NCBI GenBank assembly: GCA_001931875.2
Contig: MSJH02000699.1
Span: 62,001-126,000 of the forward strand
Direction: 5' to 3'
DNA length: 64,000 nt
DNA from: Byssochlamys sp. IMV 00236
Lineage: Eukaryota; Ascomycota; Eurotiomycetes; Eurotiales; Thermoascaceae
Shown here: positions 54,825-64,000 of the stretch, one piece after another
Layout: each line of letters starts with the position of its first letter
How positions within the stretch are numbered: the first letter of the stretch is position 1
The notes under the pieces: generated by a model
Database searches by the model: none
The model's input: the letters and a program-made list of their open reading frames with translations, nothing else
What the model was told of the DNA's origin: nothing
Position numbers and translations under genes: made by a program

Positions 54825-57800
54825 TTACTGCGACATAGAGCTGTCAGAGTCGCTATCTGTATCTTCTTCAAGGACGACCCGCCTCATCACGCTCTTGTCA
54901 AAGAGGTCTAGAGCAAAGCGTCTGGCCGGGAGCCGGTAGTGATGACTTTCCAGGATCATAAGGGTCTTTCGGAAAAGGGCGACCTGGCGGAAACATTCAG
55001 GATGCTTTGTTTTCAGGCTACAAAGATGTACTGTTAGATCCGACATTCCATATAGAGCGCTCGGAGGGTTTCAACTCACCTCTGAAGCTCGGTGGCAGCT
55101 CGTTTAGACAGCACGGTGTTACCCATGTCCACTATAGATTTCAAAATCTTTTCGTTCAGTGGATTCGAGTCCGTTGTCGCTGCCTTGAACAACTCTCGAG
55201 AAACACGTCTAAATTGCGAATTCCGAGGAAGTTTAGGGAAAGATATCTGGTATAATCGGATCAACAACGATTCTTCAAACGTCCGTTGAGCGTGACTCAC
55301 AGTATACAGCTTGCTCAAGTCCATAGGCAGGCATTGTCCCAAGGAATCTCCTTTCTGGTCCACTGCAGAATCCCATCCGTTCTCTATAAGCATCTCCAGT
55401 CCATGCCGGCTCCTGGATATCAGTCCAAGGACAAAGAATGCTGTTCCTCGCATTGTCAAGACCTCTGCTTCTTCAGCGATCTTGACAATATCTTTTACGA
55501 TATCCGTTTCTTCGAGGAAGGATGCTCCCAGCTCCATCGATCCGACGTTACCCACCGCCCAGAGACAGCCTTTTACTTTCAGCAGCAGCTCGGGGTCCTC
55601 TTCTGTCAACTCGAAATCTCGTATGGTTGATGCAAATTCGTTGAAATGCCCAGACTGCTCCAAGAGCCTGCAGCCCTCAGTGGTGCGAGCAAGTTCCCTG
55701 TAGAAATGAGGGGGGAGAAGACCGATGTCTTGCATTTCAACGAGATCGTCACCTACAAAGCTGTTCCTGCGAGGCTGGTCGACGTAAGCTCGGGACAAGG
55801 AGGCCTCAACAAGCCCCACGTAAGCATCGTTTCGACCCAGAAACCAGTCGTCCATTTCCTGGGTAATGTAATCAAGACCGTCAAGGTAGTGATATCCTAC
55901 AGAGGTTGAAAGGAAGCGTAGAAGGAGAGGTGCTCCGATTTCGCCAAGATGGTCGAGAGAAGGTCGACATCTGACTACGTATTCAAGATAGTCGCGCTGA
56001 TTGCAAGCCTCCTCAAGAATCTTGACGGCAACCTGGCAAACCGCAACATCTGGATCATAGAGCTGCGTAACGAGCAGTTTCACAACCCAGTCGGCATTTC
56101 CTATCCCCGTACCGCTTGGTGAAAGTGAGGAATTGCCCACGGCATATTTCCGGAGGAACCTGGTTGCAAAGATACGGATATCCTTCGAGCATGTGGTAAG
56201 GGCCTTGGATAATATGACTCTGAGGTGGCTCTCAAGGCTGAAGTCCATATTTCCAAGGAGCGCTTGGATCAAGTCGTTTCGATCCTTCAGCTCTATTATA
56301 TGATAGAACATGTTATGCATGTGCCATCTCTCCATCATGGCCAGTCCGTTGCTATCGGAACTTAGAGTTCCCAGTAAAGCGAAATAGCCTCCGCTCAGTG
56401 TATTTGACATCTGATCCCTTGAAAATAACGGCGAAGACGAAGTCAATCCGCTCATTCGATCCACTTGAGCTAGGCATTCTGCGATTTGCCTCAGCAACTT
56501 ATTTTCGGCCAGATACTTCGATCCTTCCGTGCTCTGCACTAGCGTCCGCATTAGAGCACAGCCCGTCCGTATGTAACGCAAATTGGGCTTTGTGTTTGGA
56601 ATCATGGAGAACCTATATTTGAAGGGTCGATAGAATCCAATTAGCCGCTTCATGAACTTGGATCCTTTGATAGCCTCGTCTAGTCTTTTCGGATTCGTGA
56701 GGGGGCCTTCGACGATACGGTGGATCAAATCCCACTTCCATTTAACGTAGTTGACCGTATTCAGGACGTGGGTCTCCAGAATCAAATTGCGGAACTGCGT
56801 TTCGTCCATTGTGGCACTCAGTTTATTTTTAGCCTGTTCCCCCGACAGCAGCGAAGCTGATATATCTGCATCCACAGCATATCTGCCCGACTCCGTCGAG
56901 AAACCACCGGACTTGGTGAGAGTGCGGTTGATACTTTCTATCTGGTAGATCGTTGACGTGGAAATGTCATGCTTGTCGGAGTTGAAGTTAACAGCAGCCG
57001 GAAGGAGATGGGGAAGTACTTGGAGGCCAGCGCTGATCGACCGAGGGAGCGAGTGATGCGCAAGTTTAAGGACTTCGGTGAGCAGCAAGGTTGCCTTTCG
57101 CTTCAGTGATAGGTCCGTCTCATCTTCAATAAGGTCGGAGAGAGCCTGCAGAAAGATTAGTGAGTGTAATAGCAAGATGAGCTGCGATGTTCATTACCGT
57201 GACTAGCCCGGCATCCAGCAGGGTTGCCAGTATGAGAGCCGAGAAATGAGCCGTAAGGTCAAACCGGTTGCTCTCTTTATCATAGAAGGCACGCAGTTGC
57301 TTGGTGTCGGTTTCCGACCTGAGGTTGGATACTCGACCATAAGTGGTGAGCCTTCTGCCAGCTAAGAAAGACGATGACCATGAAGGAGGTTTGATACGCA
57401 AAGCATCGAAAAGAAGCTCCATAATGAGATCCCTAGCTTGGGGGTCGGGATAATGCAAGGATTCTAGGAGGGAACGGAGAGGTCTGCCTTGATCCTTGGC
57501 CAGTGTCAGCAATCCTGGCCAGGTCTTCAGCATGGCCGAGATGGCTCTTGCAGAAGATTTGAGTCGTCCATTACGGATATTATCCGCTATCGAATCAGTG
57601 AAAGGAGTGAGGACCGATTCTAGCTCGCAACCACCTCGAAGGTACTTTCTGCTCTGCGGTCGATCGAGTATGTGCAAAAAGCTGGCCATTAGACTCTCCG
57701 ATGCACCAAAGGTCCCTTCAGCAAGGGCGTCGTTCAGAGGACCATAGCCACCGGCGCTGAAGAGCAACTCTGGGTCTTTAACCAAGATTTCCGCAAGAGT

Positions 57801-58916
57801 CATCAGGGTGATATTCTTCAAGCGGTCCTCATGATGCTCCGCGACAGAGACGATGGTCCTAAGGACCGCGAGGGAGATCTCGCGAACTCCATCTTTGACA
57901 TCTAGAAAAGCTCTCACGAATTTCAAGGCCTGCTCGCGTTCCATGCTAGCCTTTGATTCTTTGACAAGAGAAAGCATGACCAACTCGTCTGTGTGCAATG
58001 ACCTTATGATCTGGATCGACTTGCGATCTGCAATGGCATAACGAGTCAATCGGTACCCCGCCGCGATGACCTCCCTGCTATCGCTCAGGAGCATCACCTG
58101 CACCCGCAATCCAAACACTGACCACGCCAAATCGTATTTAAGCGTTGGATATCGTCTGAATAGTTCCACCAAGCTATTCGCCCTCTCCACGTAATAATCT
58201 GGCGACATCCCCTCGATCTCCAGAGCCTGGAGAGTCTCCGAGAGGACGTACGTAGGCGACTCCGTCTCCCCGTCAGCCTCTATTTGGTCCTCATCGGCGA
58301 CGTCCACCTGTCGAGAAGGTGACCGTAGGGGACTGCCCCGAAATAATGTAGAGATACGATTTCGGGGTGGTGTCGATGGCACCTGCGCACGCAACAATTC
58401 CTCTTCCAGCTCATGGTGGAGCTCCGCGAGCTTGCGGTTTGCCGAACTCAACTCCGACTCGACCTTCAATCGCTGGTCTTTTGTCTGCTTTGGATTCTTG
58501 GCCAGCAATGCCTCCAACATATTCTCTGTGCCTGTTTTGATCTTCATTTCTTTCGCAATCTTGTCCCTAAGAACTGCCTGCCGTTCTTCTGTGCCGGTAA
58601 CCTCATCCTCCTCGATGGTATTATTACCCTGCCTGGGGAACAACACTTCTTGTCGCGGCGTCGTACTCCGCGACGTGCTCATACTCTTCAAATCCGAGCT
58701 GAAACTGCCAGGTGGAGGGAGGGATGGAGTAAGCGAGGTACCTCGCGGACCGATGCTGCTGCCTCCAGAGCCAGAACGCCCATTTCGGTTTCCCCGCGAG
58801 GCTGTCTCCGTCCAGCTCCCATCAGCAGACCCTTCATGGCTTGATAATGACCGTCCATCCACCCCACGGTGTTGGGATGGTGCCCCCGAGGACCCTAGGT
58901 TATAACCGGACGCCAT
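54825..58916 (-). CDS. Rictor/Ste20-like TORC2 scaffold subunit
   Basis: Predicted exons 58916-57198, 57145-55080 and 55017-54825 join in phase to 1325 aa, the size of fission-yeast Ste20 (Rictor). The N-terminus is Ser/Gly-rich and disordered. Then comes an HR1-like coiled segment (about residues 110-190, LRDKIAKEMKIKTGTENMLEALLAK). The rest is armadillo-like helical repeats with the Rictor N-terminal, middle and V domains (for example GTAFFVLGLISRSRHGLEML). The tail is acidic (EEDTDSDSDSSMSQ). Rictor is an essential part of TOR complex 2, which activates AGC kinases such as Ypk1 to control actin, sphingolipids and growth. An in-frame GTG 36 nt upstream was rejected in favour of ATG at 58916. 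Confidence 0.9.
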
Positions 58917-61214
58917 GGATCTCCATCTAGGATCGAGACCTACTTCCCGCACATGGATCGGAAGTCGGGATGTCGCATTGAGCTCGTATACAACGAACGG
59001 GGTTGTCTACCGCGGGCAGGTTTCAGCTGCAGGGCTTCACGAGCGCCGAAGGGAGCGGATTCGATGTCAGGGACACGATCGGTGAGTCGGGATGCGGCGC
59101 CTCTACGAAGGAGGGGAAGTGCTGGCTGACAACGAGTGGTACGGCCCTCGACACGTGCCTCCTCTGGGATACCACGGTGATGAGCAAATGGATAGGATCG
59201 AGGATATCTCAAAGAGATGTTTCAACCTCGCAAGCAACACGCAGGCAGTCTAGCACCTGGTTTGTCCTCTCTGGTTGGCGTATCGCTCTTCGCTCTTCTC
59301 CGCCCTGGAGTTGTCCTTGGCGCGTCGGTGAGGCTGACTAAGACATGTCTAAGAATGCCTCAGGCTTTCTCGTAACGGACTTCTCTGCGACATCTTGTCA
59401 GACGCAGGCATGAACAAGTCCCAGGTCGCCCTTTACTCCAGATGACCAGAATTCGAGGCATTTCTGTTCTCTCGAATGTGGATTTGTTAAGCAGCAAATG
59501 AACATCAACCTCTGCATGGCCCCTTTCCCAATGGAAGGGCGGTCTGACTGATTATCTACCAATTTACTGGCGCGAAATTGGCTGGGATAAGATGCTCTTC
59601 AGGATAATAATAAGAAGCTACGGGACTGACATGAGCTGTAATAGGTAATGTGCGTCGGAGGTAACCGGTCACAGCATCTTTGACCCTTCACGGAGGCTAC
59701 CACATCGTCACATGGGAGAAAGCGAGTCCAAAGGATCCCGAACGGAAATTCGCCCTACTCCGCCTGGACGGGGATAGCGAAGTGGTACGACGACGGAAGG
59801 TCTGGCATCCATCGTCGCCGGCCATGACAGGAGCTGGGTGCGGATTCGCTCCAGACGGTCCGAGGATCCCCGTTCAAGCCATGACCAGCATGAACGAAGG
59901 GTCCTGGCCGGTGGGAACTACTACTGTCCACCAATGTCCTCCAAAGGTACCATTATTCTCCTCTGCAGGAATGTCGTGGATGGCAGGATGGTGGGTTATT
60001 TCCCAATGTCGTCTTCTCGGAGCGAGATTGAACTCCCGGGGGGTCTCTGCAGCCTGACTCGTGGGAGAACGAACAACCAACAGACCAACAGACGACGCAC
60101 GCCGCGGGATGAGAAGCGTCCACAGTCAAGAGGTGCTCCATCAACAAATGTAATTACGACATGCACTGCGGTCTTACTGCAGATGTGGTCTTGCAGTGTT
60201 TTCCAGCCATTTTTCTGGTGATGATAGGTACTCGAGTCGCGAATGGATGCAATGAGAACTGCTAGAGAATGCGTGTCAACCAGAATCCGAATGCGCGAGG
60301 GTCTCAAGAGTCTCAAACACCGGTCGAGGATATAGATAGAAACTTTCCTGGAGGGATGAACAAACGTGATATATAGATTACTTAAGGGAATCAGACGTTA
60401 TGGCGGGACGTCCCACGGTTGCGGGGTGAGAGACGGCCGAGACGGAGCCACCCGTGTCTGCTGAGAGGAGTCAAGAGCAGTGTGTTTCGAAGAACTTTTG
60501 CTGTCGATCCAGAGAGAGATCCCAATCCAAATCCCGGTGGAAGAATAATAGAATAATAGAATGAAGCCATCGTTAGTTGATTGATTAATTACCGTACATA
60601 CATATCGAGATGACAGGCGTGAATAACTCATTCGAGAGGGGACGGACTGATAAGATGCCCGTGCCTGGACCCACGCCCCGAGCCCGATCTCGCTCTGAAA
60701 GCCTTAGCGTGCCGCCGATCCACCGCCAGCACGGGCACCAACCAGCGCGCTCCCTGCCAGCCCTGCCCGCCGGCCGTCACCAGGCCCTTCTTGCGGGCTT
60801 CGGAGCTGCCCGATGCCTGTCCTGGCCTATCCTGCTCCTGTCAGCTTCGGGGATCGGGCTCTTTGGCTTCTGGCCTGGAGAGCTTCACTGGCAGTTTCCC
60901 GTGTTACTCAAGTATCCAGTAGTAGTCATAACTAGTAGCATATTCGAGGACAGTCTTTCCCCCTGCTGTTTCTGCTGTCCGCTCGTCTCCGGTGACCTGC
61001 GCTTTATCCGGTCTTGGGAGCTTCCGCAGCTTGATAAGCCACCCTTATAAGAGAACCAGCTCCCCCCAACGAACACATACTCTGGAGACTGTGGTAGACA
61101 ATTAATTCAAGCAGCGTCTTGACATTACTTTCTTCTCTGCTCCCTCTCGAGGTCACGATAGATAGACTTTGCTTCCTTCTACTCCCACTTGACTCCGTTA
61201 CCCTGCTGTTCGTC
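58917..61214. promoter_or_regulatory. Long divergent upstream region between Rictor and uricase
   Basis: A 2.3-kb stretch between two divergent start codons. Open frames in 59.0-60.2 kb lack recognisable features. Near the uricase side, HGATAR (GATA-factor) sites TGATAA occur at 60648-60653 and 61032-61037, the latter about 180 bp from the uricase start. Purine catabolism genes in Aspergillus are under the GATA factor AreA and the regulator UaY; I did not find a perfect UaY-type CGG-N6-CCG site. Confidence 0.4.
60648..61037. promoter_or_regulatory. Candidate GATA-factor sites upstream of uricase
   Basis: Two TGATAA words at 60648-60653 and 61032-61037 match HGATAR, the AreA recognition sequence. 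Single six-base matches are common by chance; the argument rests on the position upstream of a known nitrogen-regulated gene type. Confidence 0.3.
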
Positions 61215-62267
61215 ATGACTGCCAGACTTGCATCGGCCCGCTATGGGAAAGATAACGTCCGTGTGTACAAGGTGCACCGTGACCAGGAGACAGGTGTGCA
61301 CACGGTGGTCGAGATGACTGTGTGTGTGCTGCTGGAGGGGGAGATTGACGCCTCGTAAGTTGAAATTGACAATATCCAGCGCGCAACGAGAGACACATCT
61401 CTAACATGCCCCTCCCCTCTATAGATACACAGCGGCCGACAACAGCGTGGTCGTAGCCACAGACACGATCAAGAACACCATCTACATCCTCGCAAAACAG
61501 AATCTCGTCACTCCCCCAGAGCTATTTGGCTCCATTCTGGGCACTCACTTTATCGAGAAATATGCCCACGTCCACACTGCTCACGTCAACGTCGTTACGC
61601 ACCGCTGGACCCGCATGACCATTGACGGCCAACCACATCCGCACTCCTTTCTCCGTGACGGCAACGAAACACGCAACGTCCAGGTCGACGTCACCGAAGG
61701 CAAGGGCATTCAGATCAAATCTGCCATCGCGGGCCTTCTGGTTCTCAAGAGCACCAATTCCCAGTTCTGGGGCTTTATCCGCGACGAGTACACCACTCTT
61801 CCTGAGACATGGGATCGGATCCTCAGCACGGAAGTTGACGCCAGCTGGGACTGGAAGCTCTTTGAGAACCTCGCTGCCGTCAGAGCAGAGATTCCCAAAT
61901 TCGACGACGCATGGACTGCTGCGCGGGACATCACCCTCAAGACCTTCGCGGAGGAAAACAGCGCCAGTGTACAGGCGACTATGTATAACATGGCAGAGAA
62001 AATCCTCGCAGCTGTCCCGCTGGTCGAGACGGTCGAGTACTCTCTGCCCAACAAGCACTACTTTGAAGTTGGTAAGTGGTCGATTACTCTGCCTCTGCAG
62101 ATGAGCCGATACTAATCGAAATTGTATCTATAGATCTCAGCTGGCACAAGGGTCTGAAGAACACCGGCAAGGATGCCGAAGTATATGCCCCGCAAACCAA
62201 CCCTAATGGTCTGATCAAGTGCAGCGTCGCGCGATCTGGCGAGAAGCGAGAAAACGCAAAACTGTAA
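61215..62267 (+). CDS. uaZ: Urate oxidase (uricase), peroxisomal
   Basis: Predicted exons 61215-61354, 61425-62071 and 62134-62267 join in phase to 306 aa, the usual uricase length. Family features include ARYGKDNVRVYKV at the N-terminus, the ADNSVVVATDTIKNTIY motif, the LKSTNSQFWGFIRDEYTTL stretch and a C-terminal LPNKHYFEVDLSW. The last three residues, AKL, are a peroxisomal PTS1. The enzyme oxidises urate with oxygen to 5-hydroxyisourate and hydrogen peroxide in purine breakdown, with no metal or organic cofactor. The symbol follows Aspergillus nidulans uaZ. Upstream GATA sites fit nitrogen regulation. The start is ATG in GTCATGACT. Confidence 0.93.
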
Positions 62268-62652
62268 TCGCATACTAGAGACATCTAGACGGTCCGGTAG
62301 TGGCCAGAAAGGCGTATGACGGTAGTTGCAGCGTCTGCATGGAACATAAAGCGGCGTAGGGCATTTTTTATTCTAGCATTTGAGATCTTTTATCTGTTCC
62401 TTTTTATGATACATAATGAAAAAGACTGGATTCATCAGAAGAACGTGTTCTACCCCGTAGAAAATGAGGCTTCCCTTCTAAACCACTGGAAGGAGGAGCA
62501 AGCTCAGTTGACACCATGCCAAAATAGCATTTGCATTTCAAAATCCCGACGGACTCCACACCCATGCGCTGCGAGCTTGAAGGTGAAAAAAGAAAAGAAA
62601 GGAAAAAGATGAACATGAATAAATTACATAGATCCGACCGTAGAAAGATTTT
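62268..62652. other. Intergenic, convergent 3' regions
   Basis: Between uricase (+) and the mitochondrial L13 gene (-). No supported gene. Confidence 0.6.
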
Positions 62653-63429
62653 TCATGCTGACGACTCTTCCTTGGCCTTCTCGAACGCTTGCTGCACCTC
62701 GGGCAGCTGTCCAATCACGGGCTGATTACCGATCTTCACGATATTCTCCTTGTAGGGGTGCGCGAGACCTTCGAATGCTATAGATGCGTTAGCCATCAAC
62801 CATTCAGGGTATATAAATCAAGATCACAAGCATGTCTCATCAAAACTATATCTCAAAGCCAACTTCCGGAAAGTTTCAGACGTCGGCTAGAAAGCCTGAA
62901 ATATCCCATATGGACTTATACATCCCCCCACCAAAGAAAAGAAGAATAAACCATTGCACTCACTCTTCAATCTAGCCAATCTCTGATCCCGAAGCCTGTT
63001 CTTCGGCAACATGCCCCTAACAGCACGCTTCAGGACCTCTCCGCCTCCCCACTTCTCAAACATCTTGTCCATCGTCATGCTCTTCAAGCTACCGGGCCGG
63101 GTCGTGTGCGTGTAGTACTTCTTCTGCAGTTTCTTCTTGCCCGTCACCCGTAGGTCGTGGCATCCGACAGCAACAACATAGTCACCGCAGTCTGTGGAGG
63201 GGTCGTAAATCGGCTTGTGTTTGCCCATCAGGTGGATGGCGATGGAGGAGGCTAGACGGCCCAGAGATCGGGGGTCGGATCCGACGTCGACATAGTGCCA
63301 GGCGCGAGAGTATGCGAGACGAGTCTAAGGAGGGAAAGAAAAGACATGGTCAGTTGGCACGTATGGAATTGGCGGATTGGGGAGGGATATGATATTGAAT
63401 TCCTTTACCTTTCCGACGGTCTGCGACAT
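62653..63429 (-). CDS. mrpl23: Mitochondrial large-subunit ribosomal protein uL13m
   Basis: Predicted exons 63429-63409, 63324-62964 and 62777-62653 join in phase to 168 aa. It starts MSQTVGK and continues [68 protein letters not shown], and [16 protein letters not shown], all typical of bacterial-type L13. It forms part of the mitochondrial 54S subunit; yeast Mrpl23 is the counterpart. There is no long cleavable presequence, as is common for this protein. Divergent from the ribosomal S16 gene, 441 bp away. Confidence 0.93.
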
Positions 63430-63870
63430 CTTGAAGACTCAGGAGGGGATTGAACCCTGGAAACCAAAGTGAGGTAGAACGAAACGAAGAAAGAATCAAA
63501 TAGACAATCGAACCGCGTCGACGGCCGAAAGCTTGGGTATCAACGGGGGAACAGTCGACCAACAACCAAAGCTCATCACCTGTGTTTTCTCCGAACTTTC
63601 CTATTCGGAGATTCTGGCTCGTCGGACCGGGCGCCTACTTCACGTGACATGCTCGGACTACCTAAGATATGGCAGCCTCAGGTTCCCAACGAGCGGAACG
63701 AAAGCCCTAGGTAGCACTAGCGCGCACACTAAGCGAAAGCCCGCACACCCGCAACTCACCTTGGGATTTTACACCTCGAATCGAGTTGGAAGACTTGCGA
63801 CGACGACAACGACACCACCCCTTCGCACACTCCCCTTCTCGACACCCGGCAAAAGCCATCCATACCCACC
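63430..63870. promoter_or_regulatory. Shared divergent promoter of two ribosomal protein genes
   Basis: 441 bp separate the start codons of mitochondrial L13 (-) and cytosolic S16 (+). A CACGTGA box occurs near 63640 and a CT-rich segment lies just before the S16 start. Divergent arrangement could couple mitochondrial and cytosolic ribosome genes, an inference only. Confidence 0.4.
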
Positions 63871-64000
63871 ATGGCTTCTACCCAGAGTGTGCAATGCTTC
63901 GGCAAGAAGAAGACGGGTGAGTTTTGATGCGCGAGATTGTTTTGGAAGTTGTTGGGTCTGGAATAAATTTACTGACTGGAGGATTTTAAAAATATAGCTA
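63871..64000 (+). CDS. rps16: 40S ribosomal protein S16 (uS9), 5' end only
   Basis: Exon 1 is 63871-63916 and encodes MASTQSVQCFGKKKT plus one base. An 81-nt intron (GTGAGT...ATATAG) follows, and only the first three bases of exon 2 (63998-64000, CTA) are in the window, giving TA in phase. The MASTQSVQCFGKKKTA start is characteristic of eukaryotic S16, a small-subunit protein whose C-terminal tail contacts tRNA at the P site. The gene is cut by the window edge and not truncated biologically. The early intron just after the start region is common in fungal ribosomal protein genes. Confidence 0.9.

Noticed and set aside
59003..60221. Several 100-130-codon frames between Rictor and uricase
   Set aside because: Overlapping frames on both strands without motifs or splice-consistent models; treated as spacer.

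Overview
This window reads as nuclear DNA of a filamentous ascomycete of the Eurotiales, most likely Aspergillus or a close relative. Evidence: genes with several short introns (about 45-110 nt, GT...AG, often with CTAAC-like branch sites), no operons, and a mix of conserved housekeeping genes (Hrq1, Arl1, Arp8, Paf1, Rer1, Rictor, mitochondrial L13, ribosomal S16) with typical mould genes (Zn2Cys6 regulator, CatC-type small catalase, fused betaine-lipid synthase, uricase, CrgA-like RING-LON protein). Exon borders were set by hand from splice signals and checked for reading phase. Family names come from recognition of motifs; no database search was possible.

Layout. 1-4 kb: no convincing gene. 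4.0-6.4: Zn2Cys6 regulator (+). 7.6-11.2: Hrq1-type helicase (-), divergent from an MFS transporter (11.9-13.6, +). 14.4-16.3: Yrb2-like Ran-binding protein (-). 17.3-18.4: Yip4/YIPF6-like Golgi protein (-). 18.4-22.7: gene-poor, with a decayed fragment and a kinase-like gene (-). 22.7-25.6: betaine-lipid synthase (-). 26.9-28.6: zinc alcohol dehydrogenase (-). 29.6-30.5: ARL1 (-), divergent from ARP8 (31.1-33.5, +), followed by PAF1 (34.2-35.7, +). 36.6-37.2: uncharacterised gene (+), convergent with a peroxisomal catalase (37.3-39.0, -). 39.0-45.6: an accessory, gene-poor block with tandem repeats, palindromes, a small LEA-like gene and a row of five adjacent hairpins. 45.6-46.7: mitochondrial enoyl-CoA hydratase (-), divergent from RER1 (47.2-48.1, +). 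49.1-51.1: divergent dynamin-like GTPase (-). 52.1-53.7: RING-LON protein (-). 54.8-58.9: Rictor, the TORC2 scaffold (-). 61.2-62.3: uricase (+). 62.7-63.4: mitochondrial L13 (-), divergent from ribosomal S16, which runs off the right edge.

Shared themes. Catalase (C-terminal ARL) and uricase (AKL) both carry peroxisomal targeting tripeptides, and uricase makes the hydrogen peroxide that catalase removes. Arl1, Rer1 and Yip4 all act at the Golgi/early secretory pathway. Arp8 and Paf1 are neighbouring chromatin/transcription genes. These look like co-residence and not a dedicated cluster; I see no secondary-metabolite cluster, transposase gene, tRNA gene or CRISPR array. The strongest unexplained signals are the five-hairpin row at 45.19-45.40 kb, the ~125-bp degenerate repeats at 41.2-41.6 kb, and a 180-nt in-frame segment of the Ran-binding gene that looks like an intron.
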